A DNA stretch of 64,000 bases from Candidatus Rhodoferax randersensis. Its GTDB lineage: Bacteria > Pseudomonadota > Gammaproteobacteria > Burkholderiales > Burkholderiaceae_C. The DNA lies in contig JADKEH010000010.1 in the NCBI GenBank assembly GCA_016718155.1, positions 62,001 through 126,000 on the forward strand, given 5' to 3'. A model generated the notes under the pieces. It was not told the DNA's origin and did not search any database. It saw only the letters and a program-made list of their open reading frames with translations. The stretch's first letter is position 1. Every line of letters starts with the position of its first letter. Both the position numbers and the translations under genes were made by a program. This document shows positions 41,722 through 49,417 of the stretch, in pieces.

Positions 41722-42078
41722 TCAGGAGTAACGCGGAGGCCCGCGCGCCGGTGGCGGCGCAGCGGTGAGGGATGCCAGTCGTGCAGCGGGAATGCCGTGC
41801 GCGAGATAGCCCAGGGAGAACGAGGGTGCGACAGTAAAGCTCGGTGCCGGGGGCGGCGCACCCACCGCAACGCACAGGGGGCAGTCCATCGAAACGGTAA
41901 CCAGCTCCCGCAGACCCTCGTCGGTCTGCACCAGCACTTTCATCGCCCCAGAGCCAGTGCAAATCAACTCCATGGGCTGCGGCTTGATGACGGGCGACGC
42001 CACCGCCGCACCAATCGACAACGCAAACCAGACCAACACGAACCGTGCGAGCTGGCGGGCGTTGCGGAAGAAATGCAT
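41722..42078 (-). CDS. DUF2946-like small exported protein
   Basis: A 118-residue protein with an N-terminal membrane helix (FVLVWFALSIGAAVAS), the segment ELICTGSGAMKVLVQTDEGL, a DCPLC motif and a Pro/Ala-rich end. The CPLC motif and layout resemble the DUF2946 protein at 36529 in the same cluster. The start at 42078 (MHFFRN) was chosen; the upstream extension overlaps the divergent promoter. It is the first gene of the long leftward metal cluster, with a possible FNR box 34 bases upstream. Confidence 0.65.
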   Translation of the reverse strand: MHFFRNARQLARFVLVWFALSIGAAVASPVIKPQPMELICTGSGAMKVLVQTDEGLRELVTVSMDCPLCVAVGAPPPAPSFTVAPSFSLGYLAHGIPAARLASLTAAPPPARGPPRYS

Positions 42079-42111
42079 GCGCGGATTATGGCGGACAAGG
42101 CCCCACCCGGC

Positions 42112-42125
42112 TTGACCTCGATCAA
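42112..42125. promoter_or_regulatory. FNR/ANR-type box
   Basis: TTGACCTCGATCAA matches the FNR consensus TTGAT-N4-ATCAA at nine of its ten fixed bases. It lies between the divergent metal cluster (start 42078) and the DksA-like gene (start 42182), 57 bases upstream of the latter start. Oxygen-dependent control of one or both is plausible. Confidence 0.4.
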
Positions 42126-42181
42126 ACACACTGGGGTTTACCCGGCGCATGATGAAACATTCCATTCCACCAAGGTAGACC

Positions 42182-42559
42182 ATGACCACTATCCCGAATG
42201 CCACCTTCAAACAACAACTGCTGACCCAACGCGCTGCCGTGGTGGAGCAGCTCAGCGCGCTGCGCGGCGGGCAAGTCGGTCGGGCCGAGGCTTCGGCCGA
42301 GCACTTCAGCGAAACCCAGGACTCGCGCGCCCAGGTCAACACGGCGCGTGAACTTGAGTTTGCCCTGGATGATCACGAGTCCGCCGAGCTGGCCGCCATC
42401 AATGCAGCACTGGGCCGGATTGAGGCCGGCACCTATGGCCAATGCACCGACTGCGGGGTGCAGATCCCCGATGCCCGCCTGCACGCGGCCCCCGAGGCGC
42501 CACGCTGCATCGCCTGCCAGACCGAGTTTGAGCGCATCCACGGCGGCTCCGTGAACTGA
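42182..42559 (+). CDS. DksA/TraR-type zinc-finger protein
   Basis: A 125-residue protein. An N-terminal helical hairpin (about 1-85, with NTARELEFALDDHESAEL) is followed by a C4 zinc finger CTDCG ... CIACQTEFERIHGG. This is the TraR/DksA C4 architecture. DksA-like proteins bind the RNA polymerase secondary channel and modulate the stringent response. The acidic pair at the hairpin tip of true DksA (DxxDxA) is not evident, so its activity may differ. It is divergent from the metal cluster and has a probable FNR box upstream. Confidence 0.85.
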   Translation: MTTIPNATFKQQLLTQRAAVVEQLSALRGGQVGRAEASAEHFSETQDSRAQVNTARELEFALDDHESAELAAINAALGRIEAGTYGQCTDCGVQIPDARLHAAPEAPRCIACQTEFERIHGGSVN

Positions 42560-42675
42560 AGCCGCCGGGGCGGGTCGCATCGGATCAGGGCCAGGGCGGC
42601 AACGCCTGCTATTCTGGCGCCTAAAACTTAGCGGGGCAGACTGGCGCGTTGCGGCGGCCTGTCCTCATCCAACCG

Positions 42676-43278
42676 ATGAACTACACCTTCGCCTCCGCCA
42701 CGATCCTGCTGATCCTGATCACCGATCCGATCGGCAACATTCCCATTTTTGCCAATGCCTTGCGCCACACCGCGCCCGAGCGTCGGCCGTGGGTGATTCT
42801 GCGCGAGGTGCTGATCGCCTTTGCCCTGCTGCTGACCTTCATGTTTGTCGGCGAAAGCTTTCTGCGGGTGATGAACCTGAGCGAACTTTCCCTGCAGATC
42901 GCAGGCGGCGTGATCCTGTTCCTGATCGCGCTGCGCATGATCTTTCCGCCTTCTGACGCGCAGGCGCCGGAGCAAGTTGGCGAGCCGCTGATCGTGCCGC
43001 TGGCCATTCCCGCGATTGCCGGTCCCTCGGCGCTGGCCACGGTCTTGCTGCTGGTGTCACAAGCGCCCGAGCGGCGCATGGAATGGATTGCCGCGCTGTG
43101 CGTCACCATGGCAGTCAGCGCTGTGGTGCTGGTGCTGGCCGAGCGCATTCAGCGGGTCGCCGGCGAGCGCTTCGTGATGGCGCTGGAGCGCCTGATGGGC
43201 CTGGTGCTGGTGGCCGTCTCGATCGAGATGATGTTGCGCGGCATCAAGACCTTTGCCACGCAACTCGCCAGCCCATGA
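42676..43278 (+). CDS. MarC family inner-membrane protein
   Basis: A 200-residue protein of the MarC/YhgN family with six predicted helices. Landmarks are TDPIGNIPIFANALRHTAPE near the N-terminus, the repeat-like LQIAGGVILFLIALRM, and PLAIPAIAGPSALATVLLLV. The family is related to small transporters; its function is uncertain despite the historical multiple-antibiotic-resistance name. The start at 42676 fits the family. It is followed by a block of dispersed repeats. Confidence 0.88.
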   Translation: MNYTFASATILLILITDPIGNIPIFANALRHTAPERRPWVILREVLIAFALLLTFMFVGESFLRVMNLSELSLQIAGGVILFLIALRMIFPPSDAQAPEQVGEPLIVPLAIPAIAGPSALATVLLLVSQAPERRMEWIAALCVTMAVSAVVLVLAERIQRVAGERFVMALERLMGLVLVAVSIEMMLRGIKTFATQLASP

Positions 43279-43281
43279 TGG

Positions 43282-43495
43282 TGGATTGCCGCGCGGCGCT
43301 TTCCATGAACCAGTCGTCATTGCGAACCCGCTCCGTCATTGCGAGCGCAGCGCGGCAATCCATAGCCCCCAATTGCATGGATCGCCACGGCCTGCGGCCT
43401 CGCGATGACGATGCTGGTTCAAGGTCCGCGTGCGGGATCGGCCCGGATTCGGACGGCTCGCAACGACGGCCCTCCTCCGTCGCAATGACGACCCT
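43282..43495. repeat. Dispersed intergenic inverted repeat block (GTCATTGCGAGCG type)
   Basis: The gap after marC contains a perfect 13-base inverted repeat (TGGATTGCCGCGC at 43282-43294 and GCGCGGCAATCCA at 43350-43362). Copies of GTCATTGCGA occur in + orientation near 43315 and 43335, with diverged complementary copies (TCGCGATGACG near 43400, GTCGCAATGACG near 43479). Repeats of this kind are widely scattered in bacterial intergenic regions as hairpin-forming elements. It separates marC from the convergent hydrolase gene. Confidence 0.75.
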
Positions 43496-43500
43496 CCCCG

Positions 43501-44514
43501 CTAGGGCCGACCCAGCGCGGCGATCTCCTGATCAATCGCGCCAAACATGCTGGCCCCATCGAGTCCCTTCATTTCGATGCGGATGGTGTCGCCGTACTGC
43601 ATGAACTCGGTGGACGGCTTGCCGTCCTGGATGGTCTCGATCGCGCGCTTTTCAGCAATGCAGCTATAGCCCTTGGGCCACTCGGTCTTGCCCTTGACCT
43701 CGACACCTTTGTTGCTGACAGTGCCCGACCCCACGATGGAGCCGGCGCGCACGTTGCGGGTCTTGCAAAGGTGCGCGATCAACTGGCCAAAATGAAAAGT
43801 CATCTCCGGCCCGGCCTCGCACATGCCAACCTTGCGGCCATTCCAGGTGGACTGCAGCGTCAGGTGCACACGGCCACCTTGCCAGGCCTCGCCCAGCTCG
43901 TCCGCTGTCACTGCCACCGGGCTGAAAGCGGTGGCGGGCTTGCTCTGCAAGAAGCCAAAGCCCTTGGCCAGTTCATCAGGGACCAAGTTGCGCAGGCTGA
44001 CATCATTGACCAGCAGCAGCAGGCGCACGCCTTCGAGCGCCTGCGCCGCCGTGGCACCCATGCGCACATCGCCGGTGACGACGGCCACTTCGGCCTCGAA
44101 GTCAATGCCAAAAGCCTCGTTGGGGCACACCACGGGATCGCACGGGCCCAAAAAGTCGTCGCTGCCGCCCTGGTACATCAGGGGATCGGTGTAGAAGCTC
44201 TTGGGCACCTCGGCGCCCCGCGCCTGCCGCACCAGTTCGACGTGATTCAGGTAGGCCGATCCGTCGGCCCATTGATAGGCGCGCGGCAGCGGCGCCATGC
44301 ACTGGCGCGGGTCAAACGCAAAGGCATGGCGTGCCTTGCCATGGTTGAGCGTCTCGTACAGGTCCTGCAGTTGCGGCGACAGGAAGTTCCAGTCATCCAG
44401 CACCTGCTGCAGATGGTTGGCGATGTCGGTCGCAAAGTGGGCGCTGCTCAAGTCGCGCGACACCACAACCAGTTGGCCGTCACGGGAGCCGTCTTTGTAG
44501 GTAGCGAGTTTCAT
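43501..44514 (-). CDS. Fumarylacetoacetate hydrolase family protein
   Basis: A 337-residue protein of the FAH superfamily. The metal-binding core is visible: DFEAEVAVVTGDVRMG (the E.E pair), LLVNDVSLRNLVPDELAKGF, and GSIVGSGTVSNKGVEVKG near the C-terminus. Family members hydrolyse or decarboxylate diketo acids in aromatic-ring catabolism (fumarylacetoacetate, acylpyruvates). No other tyrosine-degradation gene is near, so the substrate stays open. The start at 44514 (MKLATYKDGS) is the family start. It is divergent from the DUF3108 gene. Confidence 0.86.
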   Translation of the reverse strand: MKLATYKDGSRDGQLVVVSRDLSSAHFATDIANHLQQVLDDWNFLSPQLQDLYETLNHGKARHAFAFDPRQCMAPLPRAYQWADGSAYLNHVELVRQARGAEVPKSFYTDPLMYQGGSDDFLGPCDPVVCPNEAFGIDFEAEVAVVTGDVRMGATAAQALEGVRLLLLVNDVSLRNLVPDELAKGFGFLQSKPATAFSPVAVTADELGEAWQGGRVHLTLQSTWNGRKVGMCEAGPEMTFHFGQLIAHLCKTRNVRAGSIVGSGTVSNKGVEVKGKTEWPKGYSCIAEKRAIETIQDGKPSTEFMQYGDTIRIEMKGLDGASMFGAIDQEIAALGRP

Positions 44515-44592
44515 GTTCAGTGTGTCCGGGTCGGGCGAGCCCCACAGGGCGCGTGCTGGGTGGCGTATTGTTAAACTAATTTCGTCCGCCCC

Positions 44593-45690
44593 ATGTCGCA
44601 AAGTCTAGTTCACTCCCTGCAAGCGCCCCCAGGCATGTCGCTCGCGCGCCTGCTGGGTTTGACCGGCGCGGTGTTGGCGGCGCATCTGCTCCTGCTTGGC
44701 GCGCCGAGCCTTGACTTTGACAGCAAGGCCCCGGCCATGGGGCGTGCCCTGAGCACCCGCACCATTGTGCTTCCCAGCCCAACCCTGGCACCACCGGCGT
44801 CTGTGGCGCCCCGCGCCGCGACTGCGCCCAAGCTTCGCGCCAGCCCTGCAAAGCCACGCCCACCCTCGCAACCCAGCGCCGAACCGGCTCCGGCAGTGGA
44901 GCCGGGCGGCACCACCGTGGCAACGCCGCCGCCGGAGTTGTCGGTGGTGGGTCCAACAGCCGCCGAGCCAGTCGCCACGGCGGAGCCGTCAACTGAACCC
45001 GCCCTGGAAGTGCCTGCCGAGCGGCCACCTCGGGATGACGGCCTGTCGGCACGCGCCTACAAATTCCCGGCATCGGCGCGCCTGAGCTATGACATCGAGG
45101 CCGACCGGTTTCCCTACACCGCCAGCGCAGAAATGCTCTGGCAACACGACGGCAAAAACTACCAGGCCAGCATGGCGATCCGCAAGCTCGTCACGGTGCG
45201 CAGCCAGACCAGCGTGGGCAGCATCGGCGCCGACGGTCTGATGCCCACCCGTTTTGCAGACAAGTCTCGCGGCGAAGTAGCTGCACACTTTGACCGGGAC
45301 GGCGGCAAAGTCACCTTCAGCGCCAACACCCCCGAAGCTGCGCTGTTGACCGCCACCCAGGACCAGCTTAGCCTGCCTTTGCAACTGGCGGCGATGGTGG
45401 CGGGCGAACCTGAGAGATTCAGCCGCGGCGCGACGATCACGATCCAGGTAGTGGGGCCACGCCAGGCCAGCCTGTGGCTACTCACCGTGGAGGGACCGGA
45501 AACGCTGACCTTGCCCATTGGCGAGCTCGCGACGCTCAAGCTGCAACGCAATCCGCGCCAGCCCTATGACCAAAAAGTCGAGTTGTGGCTGGCCCCGGAT
45601 CATGGCTACCTGCCGGCCCGCATCCGCCTGACCGATCCCAATGGCGCCTACCTGGACCAGAAACTGCAGTCGGTCGAAGGCCTGCATTGA
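44593..45690 (+). CDS. DUF3108 periplasmic protein
   Basis: A 365-residue protein with an N-terminal membrane anchor (LLGLTGAVLAAHLLLLG), then a long Pro/Ala/Glu-rich, TonB-like linker (about residues 55-145). A C-terminal DUF3108 beta domain follows (ASARLSYDIEADRFPYTASA, AEMLWQHDGKNYQASMAI, VELWLAPDHGYLPARIRLTD). Such proteins are probably periplasmic lipid- or envelope-associated; the function is unproven. The gene is divergent from the FAH gene with about 80 bases between, and is followed by the DUF3567 gene. Confidence 0.83.
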   Translation: MSQSLVHSLQAPPGMSLARLLGLTGAVLAAHLLLLGAPSLDFDSKAPAMGRALSTRTIVLPSPTLAPPASVAPRAATAPKLRASPAKPRPPSQPSAEPAPAVEPGGTTVATPPPELSVVGPTAAEPVATAEPSTEPALEVPAERPPRDDGLSARAYKFPASARLSYDIEADRFPYTASAEMLWQHDGKNYQASMAIRKLVTVRSQTSVGSIGADGLMPTRFADKSRGEVAAHFDRDGGKVTFSANTPEAALLTATQDQLSLPLQLAAMVAGEPERFSRGATITIQVVGPRQASLWLLTVEGPETLTLPIGELATLKLQRNPRQPYDQKVELWLAPDHGYLPARIRLTDPNGAYLDQKLQSVEGLH

Positions 45691-45774
45691 CCCGCCTGCA
45701 CCACCCCCAAGCCACTTGAAATAGACCCAATCGTGGTCACCTGTGGGGTAATAGGGATTACGGGATAATCAGCC

Positions 45775-46086
45775 ATGCACACGCTTTACGACTCTGAATC
45801 ATTTTCGGTCACCCACATGCTGGCCAACGCGGTCGTGATCGGGTCTGAGTCCGAAGGCGACCACGCGGCCATTGAGTCGGTGCTGCTGGTGCCACAACTG
45901 GCACGGCACGGCTTCGAGATCGTGGACAAGCGCTCGGGCAAGGAGGTCTACCTCGATGGCTCCTGGGCCGAGCTGTTTCAGCAGCATATTTCGGCCTGGC
46001 AAATCAAAACGCCCACCCAGGAAGAAGTGGAAGACACCCTCGAAGGCTATGCCGAACTGGCGCAAAACCCGGTAGTGGTGCATTGA
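45775..46086 (+). CDS. DUF3567 family protein
   Basis: A 103-residue acidic, soluble protein (MHTLYDSESFSVTHMLANAV ... EVYLDGSWAELFQQHISAW ... EEVEDTLEGYAELAQNPVVV). The sequence matches the DUF3567 family, which is found in Burkholderiales and close relatives. The function is unknown. It has its own leader of about 80 bases after the DUF3108 gene. Confidence 0.87.
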   Translation: MHTLYDSESFSVTHMLANAVVIGSESEGDHAAIESVLLVPQLARHGFEIVDKRSGKEVYLDGSWAELFQQHISAWQIKTPTQEEVEDTLEGYAELAQNPVVVH

Positions 46087-46179
46087 CGGCCTGAACCGGC
46101 GACGCGAGCGCCGACCGCTCGTTTCATATCATGGGATAGGGGTGAAGATTTCGGTGGCTTGTCCTGCGACAATTCGCCC

Positions 46180-47028
46180 ATGAGTTCCACTTACATCCTC
46201 ACTCTCTCCTGCCCGGACCGCAAAGGGCTGGTGCACGCCGTATCGGGCTTCCTGCTGAACCACGGTGGCAACATCGAAGAAGCTGCCCAGTACAACGACC
46301 ACGACACGGGCCTGTTCTTCATGCGGGTGCAGTTTGCATGCCGCCAACTGACCTATGCCGATCTGAAAGCCCAGTTGGGCTTCTTCGCCGGGCCGCACAA
46401 GATGAAACTCAGCCTGCACACCACGGCGCAGCCGGTGCGCACGGTGCTGATGGTGAGCAAGGAGGGGCATTGCCTCAACGACCTGCTGTTTCGCTGGAAG
46501 AGCGGCTTGTTGCCGATCGACATTCGGGCCATCATCTCCAACCACAAAGACTTCTACCAGCTCGCCGCTAGTTACAACGTGCCGTTTCACCATCTGCCGG
46601 TGCAGGTGGACACCAAGGAAAGAGTGGAAGCCCGCCAGTACGAAATCATTCAGAATGAGGGTGCCGAATTGGTGGTGCTGGCGCGCTACATGCAGATTCT
46701 GAGTAATGAGCTGTGCCACAAACTGGCGGGACGGGCCATCAACATCCACCACTCCTTCCTGCCCAGTTTCAAAGGCGCCAAGCCTTACCGCCAAGCCCAT
46801 GACCGGGGTGTGAAGTTGATTGGCGCCACCGCGCACTACGTGACGGCCGACCTGGATGAAGGCCCGATCATCGAGCAGGATGTCACCCGCGTGGAACACA
46901 GCAAAACAGTTGAAGACCTGACCGCCATGGGGCGCGACACCGAAAGCCAGGTACTGGCCCGCGCCGTCAAGTGGCACAGTGAGCACCGCGTGATCCTCAA
47001 TGGACACAAGACGGTGATTTTCAAGTAG
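46180..47028 (+). CDS. purU: Formyltetrahydrofolate deformylase
   Basis: A 282-residue enzyme that hydrolyses 10-formyl-tetrahydrofolate to formate and tetrahydrofolate. An N-terminal ACT domain (LSCPDRKGLVHAVSGFLLNH) is followed by the formyltransferase fold. Its catalytic region reads AINIHHSFLPSFKGAKPYRQ and HYVTADLDEGPIIEQDV. The ATG at 46180 (MSSTYILT) was preferred to the non-ATG start at 46159. It is followed at 17 bases by a gene of unknown function. Confidence 0.94.
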   Translation: MSSTYILTLSCPDRKGLVHAVSGFLLNHGGNIEEAAQYNDHDTGLFFMRVQFACRQLTYADLKAQLGFFAGPHKMKLSLHTTAQPVRTVLMVSKEGHCLNDLLFRWKSGLLPIDIRAIISNHKDFYQLAASYNVPFHHLPVQVDTKERVEARQYEIIQNEGAELVVLARYMQILSNELCHKLAGRAINIHHSFLPSFKGAKPYRQAHDRGVKLIGATAHYVTADLDEGPIIEQDVTRVEHSKTVEDLTAMGRDTESQVLARAVKWHSEHRVILNGHKTVIFK

Positions 47029-47044
47029 CCGCCCGACGTCAACC

Positions 47045-47515
47045 ATGACCCAAGAGCCCCGCCGAAGCACTCGCGAAGCCGCCGAGGGCTACTTCAAGCC
47101 GCACGGCCTGGTGGAGATTTGGCTCGAAGGCAATGTGCTGCGCTACGACGCCATCGGGCCATTCAACCGGGAACTGGTTCGCGCCATCGCGCTGACGCAA
47201 GGCGACATCATGATGACCGCCAAGGCGCGCGGGCCCTGTGTCGAAATCGTGACCATCCGCCAAAGCGCCCTCGTCACACCCGATGGACTGGACGAACTGG
47301 CTGTGATCCTGGGTGAGGTCAACCAGCAGGGTTTGGCCCCATTGGCGGTGGCCTACGTCATCGCGCCCGACGTCGAAGGTGCCAGTCTCATGGCTCCTCT
47401 GTTTTACAGACGCCACCGCGAGCAGGGGCGGGTCTTCAAGCTCTTCGACCGCATCGAGGACGCCCAAGCCTGGGCCGACGCGTTGCTTGCCGCCGCGTCA
47501 AGCGCCGGGTGTTAA
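47045..47515 (+). CDS. Conserved hypothetical protein, possibly SpoIIAA/STAS-like
   Basis: A 156-residue soluble protein with alternating strands and helices: GYFKPHGLVEIWLEGNVLRY, IMMTAKARGPCVEIVTIRQS, LAPLAVAYVIAPDVEGA, and VFKLFDRIEDAQAWADALL. The pattern recalls SpoIIAA-like/STAS domains (a final segment like FxxxxxAxxWL is typical), but I do not assign a family firmly. It follows purU closely and overlaps the convergent psd by 18 bases. Confidence 0.68.
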   Translation: MTQEPRRSTREAAEGYFKPHGLVEIWLEGNVLRYDAIGPFNRELVRAIALTQGDIMMTAKARGPCVEIVTIRQSALVTPDGLDELAVILGEVNQQGLAPLAVAYVIAPDVEGASLMAPLFYRRHREQGRVFKLFDRIEDAQAWADALLAAASSAGC

Positions 47516-48352
47516 CCGCGCCATGGCCTCGCCCATGCGGATCGGCATGGCCGCAGCCCACGTTGAGTTGAACGCAAGCGGCCCCTTGGGAAACAGCATC
47601 ACCACCGTCGAGCCGAGCAGGAAGCGACCCATCTCCTGACCTTGTTTGAGCTCCATCCGCTGGTCGTCATAGCGCCACTCGCGCACCTTGGGCAGTCGTG
47701 GCGGATTAACCACCCCGTGCCAGACGGTGGCCATGCTGCCAACGATAGTGGCCCCGACCAAGGTGAGCACGAACGGCCCGTGCCGAGACTCGAACACGCA
47801 CACGACGCGTTCGTTGCGGGCAAACAGGCCCGGCACACCCCGCGCCGTGGTCGGGTTAACCGAAAACAGCGCGCCAGGCACATAGATCATGCGCAACAAA
47901 CGGCCATCACAAGGCATGTGAATGCGGTGGTAGTCACGCGGGCTCAGGTACAGCGTGGCAAAACTGCCGTCCACGAACTGCGCACCCAGGTCCGCGTCAC
48001 CGCCAACCAGCGCCGTGGTCGAATAGTGATGGCCCTTGGCCTGGAAGACCTGATCGCGCTCGATGGCGCCAAACTGGCTGATGGCGCCGTCCACCGGGCA
48101 AATCAGGTCTGCAAGCGCCAGGGGACGGGCATCGGCCTTCAATTCACGGGTGAAGAACTCGTTGAACGTGGCGTAGCTGGCGGTGTCCGGATTGGCGGCC
48201 TCGGCCATGTTTACCTGGTAGCGTTGAACGAACCAGTCAATCACCGAAGTGGTCAGCCTGCCAGCGCGGGCGCCAGCCGCTTTGCCGGCCAGCGCCGTCA
48301 GGGCCTGCTTGGGCAGGAGGTATTGCGGCAGCACGGCCAGACGATCAGACAT
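47498..48352 (-). CDS. psd: Phosphatidylserine decarboxylase proenzyme
   Basis: A 284-residue membrane-associated enzyme that makes phosphatidylethanolamine from phosphatidylserine. The self-cleavage motif LGST is present (FLLGSTVVMLF, Ser248), which produces the pyruvoyl alpha chain. Other landmarks are FFTRELKADARPL, CPVDGAISQFG and YLSPRDYHRIHMPCDG. It is divergent from the LysR gene and convergent with the preceding hypothetical gene. Confidence 0.95.
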   Translation of the reverse strand: MSDRLAVLPQYLLPKQALTALAGKAAGARAGRLTTSVIDWFVQRYQVNMAEAANPDTASYATFNEFFTRELKADARPLALADLICPVDGAISQFGAIERDQVFQAKGHHYSTTALVGGDADLGAQFVDGSFATLYLSPRDYHRIHMPCDGRLLRMIYVPGALFSVNPTTARGVPGLFARNERVVCVFESRHGPFVLTLVGATIVGSMATVWHGVVNPPRLPKVREWRYDDQRMELKQGQEMGRFLLGSTVVMLFPKGPLAFNSTWAAAMPIRMGEAMARLTPGA

Positions 48353-48437
48353 AGAGGGCTACCGGTAGTTGGCAAGGGGGCGCAATGGCTGGGTATTGTA
48401 CCGAGCGCACCACCCGGCAAGATGTGACAATGCCAGC

Positions 48438-49310
48438 ATGAGCGCCGCCCGCATCCCGCCGATTCAATGCCTGCTGACCTTCGAGGCGCTGGCGCGCCTG
48501 CGCAGCGTGACGCAAACATCCGAGGAGTTGTGCGTCACGCCCAGTGCGGTCAGCCACCGGGTCAAGCAGCTCGAACAGATCATCGGCACCAAGCTGTTTG
48601 GCCGGGCCGACTTCTCGCTGACCACCGAGGGCAGCGAGTACCTGGCCCACGTGCGCGAGGGATTGGCAAATCTGCAGAAGTTCCCCATCTCCGCCGCAGC
48701 GCCCGGCAAACGCAAGCTGCGTCTGGCCGTCACACCGACCTTCTCCCGCTCGATCCTGATCCCCCGCCTGCGCCAATTCACCGATGCCTACCCCGAAATC
48801 GATTTGACGCTGCAGGTGTCCATCCCGCTGCTGGACGTGGTGGCCGAAGACGCCGACCTGATGGTCCGGTTTGGCGCCGGGCGCTACGCGGACATGGAAT
48901 ACGTGTGCCTGCTCAAGGACGAAGTCACGCCACTGGCCTCGCCTGCTTACGTACGCGAACACGGTCCGTTTGTTGCACCGGAGGATCTGGAAGGTGAAGC
49001 CCTGTTGCGCAGCCCGCTGGAGCCGTGGCGCACCTGGTTTGCCGCCAACAACCTCGATTGGCCCGAACCGATCGAGGGCTCGCAGTTCAACGACATCGGC
49101 CTGATGTGCGACGGCGCCGCCGCCGGCATGGGCGTAGCCCTGGTGCGCCTCAAACTCGGCGCGCCCTGGCTGGAACGCGGCTCGCTGGTGCGGCTGTATG
49201 AGCGCTCGGTTCCCAGCCCGCACGCCCACTACCTGTGCTGGCGCACCGGCATGATGGACCGTTGGGAGTGTTCTGCGTTTGCGGAATGGTTGAAGAAGGC
49301 GGTGGGATAA
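48438..49310 (+). CDS. LysR-family regulator, GcvA-like
   Basis: A 290-residue LysR regulator. The N-terminal helix-turn-helix has PPIQCLLTFEALARLRSVTQ and CVTPSAVSHRVKQLEQIIGT, the GcvA-type pattern. The effector domain follows (LRLAVTPTFSRSILIPRLRQ, DLMVRFGAGRYADMEYVCLL). The start at 48438 was chosen over 48369. It is divergent from psd and upstream of the GlcD-type oxidase gene on the same strand, so either could be a target. The inducer is unknown. Confidence 0.85.
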   Translation: MSAARIPPIQCLLTFEALARLRSVTQTSEELCVTPSAVSHRVKQLEQIIGTKLFGRADFSLTTEGSEYLAHVREGLANLQKFPISAAAPGKRKLRLAVTPTFSRSILIPRLRQFTDAYPEIDLTLQVSIPLLDVVAEDADLMVRFGAGRYADMEYVCLLKDEVTPLASPAYVREHGPFVAPEDLEGEALLRSPLEPWRTWFAANNLDWPEPIEGSQFNDIGLMCDGAAAGMGVALVRLKLGAPWLERGSLVRLYERSVPSPHAHYLCWRTGMMDRWECSAFAEWLKKAVG

Positions 49311-49417
49311 CGGCACGCCCATGCGCAACTGCTTTCAGCATTCGCTGAAAAAATCTTCACCCAGTTGCCCGCGGATTTGCCCTAAAGTTCTTGCACGCCA
49401 TCAGGAGACGCCCCACC

